DNA of 7,705 nucleotides from Candidatus Woesearchaeota archaeon. GTDB lineage: Archaea > Nanobdellota > Nanobdellia > Woesearchaeales > GW2011-AR9. Below, piece after piece: positions 1 to 3,481 of this stretch (position 1 is the stretch's first letter; each line of letters starts with the position of its first letter). Both the position numbers and the translations under genes were made by a program. The DNA lies in contig JACOZM010000007.1 of assembly GCA_016181345.1 (NCBI GenBank), forward strand, positions 1-7,705, written 5' to 3'. Under the pieces are notes generated by a model that saw only the letters and a list, made by a program, of their open reading frames with translations, was not told the origin of the DNA and ran no database searches.

Positions 1-28
1 TACAGATTTGCTTTATCTTTTCTTTCAT
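1..28 (-). CDS. Possible start of a further minus-strand gene, cut by the window edge
   Basis: Downstream of the MNT gene a minus-strand ATG at 28-26 opens a frame reading MKEKIKQIC up to the window edge, 23 nt past the MNT stop codon. Only nine residues are visible and no good ribosome binding site precedes it, so this is a placeholder: if real, it would be the third gene of the HEPN/MNT transcript. No function can be read. Confidence 0.2.
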
Positions 29-51
29 TATAACATCAAGCTGAAAAGGAT

Positions 52-363
52 TTACACAACAACAGCCTGCTTCATCGCTTCCTGCACCAAACCTATTTCC
101 TTCTGCTTTCGTTTTAATTCCGCAGGAGAATAGCAGATGATTTCTAGATCAACCGGCAACATCCAAGCATCTAAAAATGGATCGGGCCTCTTCCTAAATG
201 GAATATGGGCAAACTTCTTGGAAACAACAATAATATCTACATCACTAGTTAATAGTTCATCCCCTCTAGCTCGAGAACCAAACAAGAACATAGTCTCTAC
301 ATCCAGCTCTTTCTTTAGTTTCCTTAATTCAGAAATTACTCTTTTAGTTGTGACTTTACCCAT
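52..363 (-). CDS. mntA: MNT-type minimal nucleotidyltransferase, antitoxin of a HEPN/MNT pair
   Basis: A 103-residue minimal nucleotidyltransferase. Seen in the sequence: the family signature GSRARGD at residues 29-35, followed by D41 and D43 (SDVDIIV), the usual metal-binding pair, and an acidic strand at D72/E74 (VDLEII) that fits the third catalytic acid. The length is normal for the family. Known of the family: MntA proteins pair with HEPN RNases and, in studied cases, neutralise them by adding AMP to the toxin. The gene lies second in the transcript and its ATG sits 28 bases inside the end of the HEPN gene, so translation is probably coupled. All catalytic residues I expect are present, so it is probably active. 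The partner's target tyrosine is not certain here. The gene symbol is given by family analogy. Confidence 0.85.
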   Translation of the reverse strand: MGKVTTKRVISELRKLKKELDVETMFLFGSRARGDELLTSDVDIIVVSKKFAHIPFRKRPDPFLDAWMLPVDLEIICYSPAELKRKQKEIGLVQEAMKQAVVV

Positions 364-719
364 AGAATCAAATCCTTTGATTTTTTAAAATATTCTCTTG
401 CTTCTTTTTCATGGTACAGTTTATAAGGAACATCTTCCGTAGCATCCGGATAACGAGATAAATAATATTCTTTAGTTAAATCTCTTAAAAAATTCCAGTG
501 CTCCTTAGGAAGAAGTAACTCTCGTCCTAGAAAAGTAAGTGAATGCGTAGTTCCGGGAGACTCTTTTTTTTTAAAAAGATAATAGGCTTTAAGAACTTTT
601 TCTACAGCTTGCTGACACCAAAAAGCAACCGCAAACCACTTGCCAGTTTCTATTGTTTTTTCAGCAGTATCTAACTCTTCTAGACCTTGCTCTAACCATC
701 TTTTAATCTCTATCCTCAT
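336..719 (-). CDS. HEPN domain protein, probable toxin of a HEPN/MNT pair
   Basis: A 127-residue all-helical protein. Family features visible are the helix with FWCQQAVEKVLKAYYLFK at 33-50 (the QQAxEKxLKA pattern of HEPN), THSL at 58-61 and YYLSRYPDA at 85-93, which is typical of the COG2250-like HEPN branch. It is the first gene of the pair and overlaps the MNT gene by 28 bases. HEPN proteins of such pairs are often RNases that cut tRNA or mRNA and use an R-x4-6-H motif. Here the only Arg in the right area is R89 (RYPD) and the next His is H103, so the classical motif is not present as such. Activity as a toxin is therefore inferred from the pairing. A TATA-like box 26 nt upstream suggests a leaderless mRNA. 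Confidence 0.85.
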   Translation of the reverse strand: MRIEIKRWLEQGLEELDTAEKTIETGKWFAVAFWCQQAVEKVLKAYYLFKKKESPGTTHSLTFLGRELLLPKEHWNFLRDLTKEYYLSRYPDATEDVPYKLYHEKEAREYFKKSKDLILWVKSQLKE

Positions 720-740
720 AAAGATAAAGAATAATCAATA

Positions 741-750
741 GTTTAAATAC
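741..750 (-). promoter_or_regulatory. TATA box for the HEPN/MNT operon
   Basis: Read on the minus strand this is GTATTTAAAC, centred about 26 nt before the HEPN ATG at 719. That is the archaeal TATA-to-start distance, so the mRNA is probably leaderless. Confidence 0.5.
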
Positions 751-766
751 TTTTTTAAAAAAAGTA
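748..766. promoter_or_regulatory. Perfect 19-base palindrome beside the HEPN/MNT TATA box
   Basis: Arms TACTTTTTT and AAAAAAGTA (9 bp each) are separated by a single A. It overlaps the upstream edge of the HEPN promoter where the BRE would lie, a position suited to an operator for autoregulation of a toxin-antitoxin operon. The A/T runs make chance possible. Confidence 0.3.
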
Positions 767-810
767 CGTATTTTCTATTAAAATAGTGGCTTGGTCAAGA
801 AGGAAAATTC

Positions 811-852
811 AGTGACGTGCAAACAAGGAACTTCCTTCGCTTGCAGGTCACT
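811..852. other. Long hairpin in left arm of the inverted-repeat element
   Basis: Nested complementary segments AGTGAC/GTCACT, TGCAA/TTGCA and AAGGAA/TTCCTT are separated by a 1x1 G/G and a 2x3 internal loop, giving up to 17 base pairs in 42 bases. The two central arms meet around a single C, so a few inner pairs must open to form a loop. Confidence 0.65.
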
Positions 853-930
853 AGCTTCGTCAGATAAGTCTAGTTGCAAGGCTTTAATCTTAAACATATA
901 GTTTTTCATATTGTTCTTACTAAAAGCCCA

Positions 931-973
931 GAGACATGCAAGCTAGCAAGGCTAGATTGCTAGCAAGTCACTG
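931..973. other. Hairpin in right arm of the inverted-repeat element
   Basis: The core is a perfect 8-bp stem GCTAGCAA (942-949) / TTGCTAGC (957-964) with a 7-nt loop. It is flanked by AGAGAC and GTCACT, which can pair with one A/A mismatch. Its reverse complement resembles the 811-852 hairpin. Confidence 0.6.
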
Positions 974-1083
974 ATTTTACGACCTGCCATTATTTTTGTT
1001 GGGTAACTAAATACGTACGGTTGTTTGAAGAGGAAAAAAAGAGCTGAAGAAACCATAAAAAATAGCGTTAAACGATAGAAATA

Positions 1084-1095
1084 TTTATATATAAA
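1084..1095 (+). promoter_or_regulatory. TATA box for the 1117 gene
   Basis: TTTATATATAAA preceded by a purine-rich BRE-like GATAGAAA. The centre is about 28 nt before the ATG at 1117 and no Shine-Dalgarno is visible, so the gene is probably read from a leaderless mRNA. Confidence 0.6.
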
Positions 1096-1116
1096 TAGTA
1101 TATTATAATATACCAA

Positions 1117-2001
1117 ATGAGAATATTTACTCCTACATTAACTGTAGAACAGCTGGAAAGAGCTAAAGGGTATGTAGTTCCATATATCTTCACAGAGAAT
1201 TATTTTCATATCTTAAAGGCCAAGCTTAACCATAAACGCCTATCTATTAATGAACAATATTATTATAATCATGCCATCAAAAAAAAGATAGAAGGGATGA
1301 TGAAACTTTTTGATCTAGAAAAAAGGATGAATATTAGCACCAGAGGGCTGATAAAAGAAGGCCGAATTGCTGCTGCAACTTCTTTAATTAAGAAATATTC
1401 GCGAAAACATAAGAATATGAAGATACTTATTAGCGGCTCTTTTCTGTATAAAGAGAAATATAATGATATTGATATTTTTATCTTATCAAAATATAAGAAA
1501 GAAGATTATAAAGATGGTAAAGTGCATATAAACTTCCTTCCTGCAGATGTTGAAAACACCCTCTTTTTTAGATCTATATCCGCAATAAGCGTAGCTAATT
1601 TTACGTTCAGCGAAGCAGCAGTAAAAGAAAGGTTTACGCTCGCTGATATACTCCATCTTTACGAAGTGGTTATATTACTGATGATGCAGAATGATGAATA
1701 TACTAGTGAATTACGAGAATTAATATTGAGAGCAGAGTACACTTCACACCAGATCATTCTTGACTCCAGAGAATTAAAAAATTTTGTTGATAAAGTAAAA
1801 ATAAGTAAAAAGCCCATCGAATATTTAAACAAATATATGGTCGCAAAAATTATAAACTCTTCTACTCCAAATACAATTAAGAAAGTGTTAAATAAGTTTA
1901 TAGAAAAAAATAAAATGCCGGAGAAAGGAGAAAGAATGTATCCAAACTGGAAAATTTATAACCAAACTTATCAGGAGGCGATGAAAGTTGTTACATCATG
2001 A
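1117..2001 (+). CDS. Uncharacterised protein with nucleotidyltransferase-like GS...DxD signature
   Basis: A 294-residue, Lys/Ile-rich cytoplasmic protein. After a helical N-terminal region of about 100 residues the sequence MKILISGSFL...NDIDIFIL (101-122) has the pol-beta-type nucleotidyltransferase pattern: G107-S108, then D117 and D119. The strand that should carry the third catalytic acid is probably VHINFL (136-141), where an Asp is replaced by His/Asn. The enzyme may be inactive, or may take its third ligand elsewhere. The C-terminal 130 residues look helical. The gene is followed, with an overlap of 14 bases, by a small gene that has its own strong ribosome binding site, the layout of toxin-antitoxin and small defence pairs. 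By eye it is more AT-rich than the genes to the right. I do not recognise the family, and the nucleotidyltransferase reading rests on one motif. Confidence 0.75.
   Translation: MRIFTPTLTVEQLERAKGYVVPYIFTENYFHILKAKLNHKRLSINEQYYYNHAIKKKIEGMMKLFDLEKRMNISTRGLIKEGRIAAATSLIKKYSRKHKNMKILISGSFLYKEKYNDIDIFILSKYKKEDYKDGKVHINFLPADVENTLFFRSISAISVANFTFSEAAVKERFTLADILHLYEVVILLMMQNDEYTSELRELILRAEYTSHQIILDSRELKNFVDKVKISKKPIEYLNKYMVAKIINSSTPNTIKKVLNKFIEKNKMPEKGERMYPNWKIYNQTYQEAMKVVTS
1974..1978 (+). promoter_or_regulatory. Shine-Dalgarno fixing the TTG start at 1988
   Basis: AGGAGG (1973-1978) lies 9 nt before TTG 1988. The ATG at 1981 is in the frame of the upstream gene, and the upstream in-frame codons of the small gene reach a stop at 1982-1984, so TTG is the only start this site can serve. 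Confidence 0.7.
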
Positions 2002-2308
2002 AGCCAGAGAAACAATCACAAAGATTCTTGGCAGCCAGATTGCCTTTGACGGTCATTTTGACCTTGTCTTTGACAGCTTAAAAGAATCAAGGCAGTTATC
2101 GTTACTAGAGTGGATAAAGAGATGTCAAGAAGGAGAGTCAATCCCTGTTAGTTCTGACAGGATCAAAGATTTATTAGGTTTTGTGTTAAAATTTAGAGAG
2201 ACTAATTTTAGAGCAATATTAACTAAAAAGAAAAATGAATATTTCATTGCCCTGTTTTTAGACAAGCATAAATATTATGAAAATGAAAGAAGAAAACTAG
2301 GCATTTGA
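1988..2308 (+). CDS. Small uncharacterised protein, partner of the nucleotidyltransferase-like gene
   Basis: A 106-residue protein starting at TTG, supported by a strong Shine-Dalgarno 9 nt upstream and by the absence of any Met codon later in the frame. It overlaps the upstream gene by 14 bases, so the two are translationally coupled. Sequence seen: a helical first 75 residues (ITKILGSQIAF, LLEWIKRCQEGE, IKDLLGFVLKF) and then a likely beta hairpin, FRAILTKKKNEYFIALFL, ending in a basic tail with HKYYENERRK. The last part loosely recalls the C-terminal strands of RelE/HigB-type toxins, but no catalytic pattern is clear enough to claim it. The role as toxin, antitoxin or partner subunit is inferred from the gene layout alone. 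Confidence 0.7.
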   Translation: MLHHEARETITKILGSQIAFDGHFDLVFDSLKESRQLSLLEWIKRCQEGESIPVSSDRIKDLLGFVLKFRETNFRAILTKKKNEYFIALFLDKHKYYENERRKLGI

Positions 2309-2377
2309 TTAAAATGAAAAAATATAAACCCATTATCCTTATTTTTAGCCTGCAAAATATTAATTAGAAGAAGAAAG

Positions 2378-2399
2378 AAAAAAGCGCCACGGGCCGGAT
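2378..2399 (-). repeat. Second copy of the tRNA-Ser 3' end plus poly-T tail
   Basis: A 22-base direct repeat of 2475-2496. Read on the minus strand it is ATCCGGCCCGTGGCGC followed by T6, which is the last base of the T loop, the 3' strand of the T stem, the 3' acceptor strand, discriminator G and terminator of the tRNA. The rest of the tRNA is absent: upstream (minus-strand sense) is a different sequence with a 7-bp hairpin at 2462-2435. Such 3'-end duplicates are the usual footprint of integration into a tRNA gene. Confidence 0.75.
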
Positions 2400-2434
2400 C
2401 GTCACGCAAGTTACACTATGCAAGTCGTAGGTCT

Positions 2435-2462
2435 GATGGACATTCACTTTGTTCAGTCCATC
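2435..2462 (-). other. Hairpin between the tRNA-Ser and the copied tRNA 3' end
   Basis: GATGGAC and GTCCATC form a perfect 7-bp stem around a 14-nt loop. In the minus-strand direction it lies just beyond the poly-T of the tRNA and precedes the truncated tRNA 3' end copy. No function can be assigned. Confidence 0.5.
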
Positions 2463-2481
2463 TTATTAAAACAAAAAAAAG

Positions 2482-2603
2482 CGCCACGGGCCGGATTTGA
2501 ACCGACGATCCCAGAGGGACGGAATGTTTGGTATGCAGGCAAATCTTAAGGACAGATTCAGCCCTTAGCAATCCCGCGCAATACCAGATTATGCGACCGT
2601 GGC
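2482..2603 (-). tRNA. tRNA-Ser(GCU) with a 40-nt intron
   Basis: The minus-strand sequence folds as a class II tRNA. The acceptor GCCACGG pairs with CCGTGGC, and the discriminator is G, as expected for serine. The D arm GCA/TGC carries GG in its loop. The anticodon stem CGGGA/TTCCG (one G-U) has the loop TTGCTAA, with anticodon GCT at 2569-2567. The variable arm TCCC-TCT-GGGA is long, and the T arm GTCGG-TTCAAAT-CCGGC is normal. The mature RNA is 82 nt. The 40-nt intron occupies about 2565-2526, at the standard 37/38 position (one-base ambiguity because A flanks both sides). CCA is not encoded, and T8 follows the gene as an archaeal terminator. A strict bulge-helix-bulge is not obvious: the intron has its own hairpin (GAATCT/AGATTT), but the central 4-bp helix is imperfect. 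Confidence 0.88.
2526..2565 (-). other. tRNA-Ser intron
   Basis: Forty bases between tRNA positions 37 and 38. The internal stem GGGC(T)GAATCT / AGATTTGCCT has one bulged base and a 7-nt loop. At the exon border only TTG/CAA or TGC/GCA can form the central helix expected for the splicing endonuclease, so the motif would be of the relaxed kind. Confidence 0.75.
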
Positions 2604-2649
2604 ATAAACGTGTTTTTTTATTCTATGCTCATGTTTAAACTATTTACTT

Positions 2650-2728
2650 TATTGATCGAGTCCTACCAAAGGTGGACGACGAACGCCAAATCGTAATTGG
2701 CCGCATAACCAGATTATGCGACCGTGGC
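2650..2728 (-). ncRNA. tRNA-5'-end-derived RNA unit, closest to the tRNA-Ser
   Basis: Starting at 2728 on the minus strand the first 21 bases are identical to the tRNA-Ser 5' end (acceptor 5' strand, D stem and D loop), then the sequence departs sharply. It can fold two ways. One is a 10-bp hairpin, GGTCGCATAA/TTATGCGGCC (2723-2699). The other is tRNA-like: D arm GCAT/ATGC, then a perfect 5-bp anticodon-like stem GCCAA/TTGGC with loop TTACGAT (2701-2685). A third hairpin, GTCCACC/GGT(A)GGAC, lies at 2677-2660. No T arm or 3' acceptor strand follows, so it is not a complete tRNA. A TATA-like TTGATAAAATAG is centred 26 nt upstream. Whether it is transcribed as a separate RNA is unproven, and a decayed tRNA copy is the alternative. 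Confidence 0.45.
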
Positions 2729-2885
2729 ATGAATATCATTTAGTTACTCTATTTTATCAACTATAGGTCGCGCCAAGAATCGCTGTTCAGATTCTGAGGA
2801 TGCGACCGTGGCATGAACATTAATTTGTGACTTATTTTTATTTACCATAGGTCGCGCCAAGAATCTAGAGATTCTGTGGATGCAA
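2718..2885 (-). repeat. Tandem repeat of tRNA-leader/hairpin units, 84-base period
   Basis: The sequence GCGACCGTGGCAT recurs at 2593, 2718 and 2802. From 2718 and 2802 the similarity runs on through an AT-rich spacer and into a shared GGTCGCGCCAAGAATC, giving two copies of about 84 bases (2718-2801 and 2802-2885). The spacers are diverged while the hairpin stems are kept. Confidence 0.75.
2766..2812 (-). ncRNA. Hairpin RNA unit carrying the tRNA-Ser 5' leader
   Basis: The minus strand begins GCCACGGTCGCAT, identical to the tRNA-Ser 5' end, then forms a long hairpin (2807-2766). GGTCGC pairs with GCGACC, CC with GG, and AGAATC with GATTCT, with small internal loops AT/C and TC/T. The hairpin uses the last two acceptor bases, so it would compete with a tRNA acceptor stem. 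A TATA-like TAAATAAAAATAAG is centred about 28 nt upstream. No protein frame and no poly-T follow. It could be an independent small RNA or a decayed duplicate. Confidence 0.45.
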
Positions 2886-2887
2886 CC
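2850..2887 (-). ncRNA. Second hairpin RNA unit, diverged copy without the exact tRNA leader
   Basis: Same stem order as the 2766-2807 hairpin: GGTTGC/GCGACC, CC/GG, AGAATC/GATTCT, with a short 4-nt loop TCTA. The change of GGTCGC to GGTTGC keeps pairing as U-G on the minus-strand RNA but would break it on the plus strand. The bases before it (ACTTG) no longer match the tRNA acceptor. Confidence 0.45.
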
Positions 2888-2918
2888 CAAGTACAATTAA
2901 TGTAAAAAAAGAATAAGG

Positions 2919-2930
2919 TTTCTATTTAAA
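2919..2930 (-). promoter_or_regulatory. TATA-like box upstream of the tRNA/hairpin array
   Basis: The minus strand reads GATTTAAATAG, with transcription expected near 2900, about 13 nt before the first hairpin of the array. It could drive the whole minus-strand array including the tRNA-Ser. Confidence 0.4.
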
Positions 2931-2984
2931 TCTTACTAAAATAATTTAAAACTCAGAGAAAAATATGATTAAAAAAAATTAAAT

Positions 2985-3389
2985 TTACTCATCAGCAGCT
3001 TCTTCTGTTTTCGGAGCTCCTTTGGTGCTTCTGAAAATCTGAGCAAAGTACGGAACAGCAACCACGTAATCTTCCCCAAATCCTGCGATATCTCCGTCAA
3101 TAGCTTCACAAGTCTTCCGTAGTTTTGAGATAGCTCTTTTTAATTCAACTAAATCTTTTTCACGAAGAGGCTTGATATTGACGAGAGCAATCGTTCTTCC
3201 TTCTCTTAAGACATCAAGGATATCCTTAATATCTTCAAAATCTTCCATCACAAAAGGCCTGACAATAACTTTAGAACGATCTTCTTTAGCTGGTCCAGTA
3301 TCAACTTCAACATAAGAATCTTGCTGGCCGTCATCATCTTCAACCGGCTTGGTGAATTTTTCCTTTAAGCTTAAAAAAAAGTCTTTCAT
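2985..3389 (-). CDS. sepF: SepF-like cell division protein (FtsZ membrane anchor)
   Basis: A 134-residue protein from the ATG at 3389. A GTG at 3404 would add MRDGK, but the GAGG 9 nt before 3389 favours the shorter form. The N-terminal MKDFFLSLKEKFTK is an amphipathic helix of the kind that holds SepF on the membrane. An acidic linker follows, then the conserved core: KVIVRPFVMEDFEDIKDILD, REGRTIALVNI, LKRAISKLRKTCEAIDGDI and DYVVAVPYFAQIF. An acidic tail ends the protein. Known of the family: archaeal SepF binds FtsZ and tethers the division ring. No ftsZ is in the window. The length and domain order are normal for archaeal SepF. It is probably transcribed alone from a TATA box at 3462-3455. 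Confidence 0.88.
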   Translation of the reverse strand: MKDFFLSLKEKFTKPVEDDDGQQDSYVEVDTGPAKEDRSKVIVRPFVMEDFEDIKDILDVLREGRTIALVNIKPLREKDLVELKRAISKLRKTCEAIDGDIAGFGEDYVVAVPYFAQIFRSTKGAPKTEEAADE

Positions 3390-3454
3390 TTTTCCATCCC
3401 TCACATATTCTCTATTTCTTGACTATAATAACGAAGATTTAAGAACACTTCTAC

Positions 3455-3462
3455 TATATAAA
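3455..3462 (-). promoter_or_regulatory. TATA box for sepF
   Basis: The minus strand reads TTTATATA. Transcription would begin near 3432, leaving a leader of about 43 nt that holds the ribosome binding site. Confidence 0.55.
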
Positions 3463-3481
3463 GGTTATTATTCTGCAAAAT

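Larger units (their letters stand above)
764..1018. repeat. MITE-like inverted-repeat element with a hairpin in each arm
   Basis: This 255-base non-coding stretch is nearly symmetrical. The ends are a perfect 10-bp inverted repeat, GTACGTATTT (764-773) and AAATACGTAC (1009-1018). Further in, the left arm reads AAAATAGTGGC..GGTC...CAGTGAC and the reverse complement of the right arm reads AAAATAATGGC..GGTC...CAGTGAC. Both arms then share TGC...GCTTGCA.GTC.CT. Each arm is about 90 bases and contains its own hairpin (listed separately). No open reading frame of note is inside, and I see no clear target-site duplication outside the ends. It could be a non-autonomous transposon, or two divergent copies of a structured RNA gene. 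Confidence 0.5.

Noticed and set aside
137..388. Plus-strand open frame of 83 codons opposite the MNT gene
   Set aside because: It lies antisense to a gene with clear nucleotidyltransferase motifs and has no recognisable features of its own.
2309..2377. Possible small gene or RNA after the TTG-started gene
   Set aside because: Only an AT-rich tail with a T-run (about 2339-2346) that may end transcription; no frame or fold of note.
2378..2728. Trans-spliced split tRNA made from the 2728 unit and the 2399 3' end copy
   Set aside because: I could find only about 5 bp of complementarity (GTAGG/CCTAC) between the tail of the 5' unit and the leader of the 3' unit, and the 3' copy lacks the first half of the T arm. 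Not enough to claim, though worth a genome-wide search.
2790..2812. Box C/D guide RNA suggested by CTGAGGATG in the plus-strand hairpin
   Set aside because: The CTGA is CTGT in the sister copy and no proper box C (RTGATGA) is present; the pairing evidence favours the other strand.
2700..2890. CRISPR-like array
   Set aside because: Only two to three copies; the repeats are long and structured, the spacers are AT-rich and similar to one another, and no cas gene is nearby.
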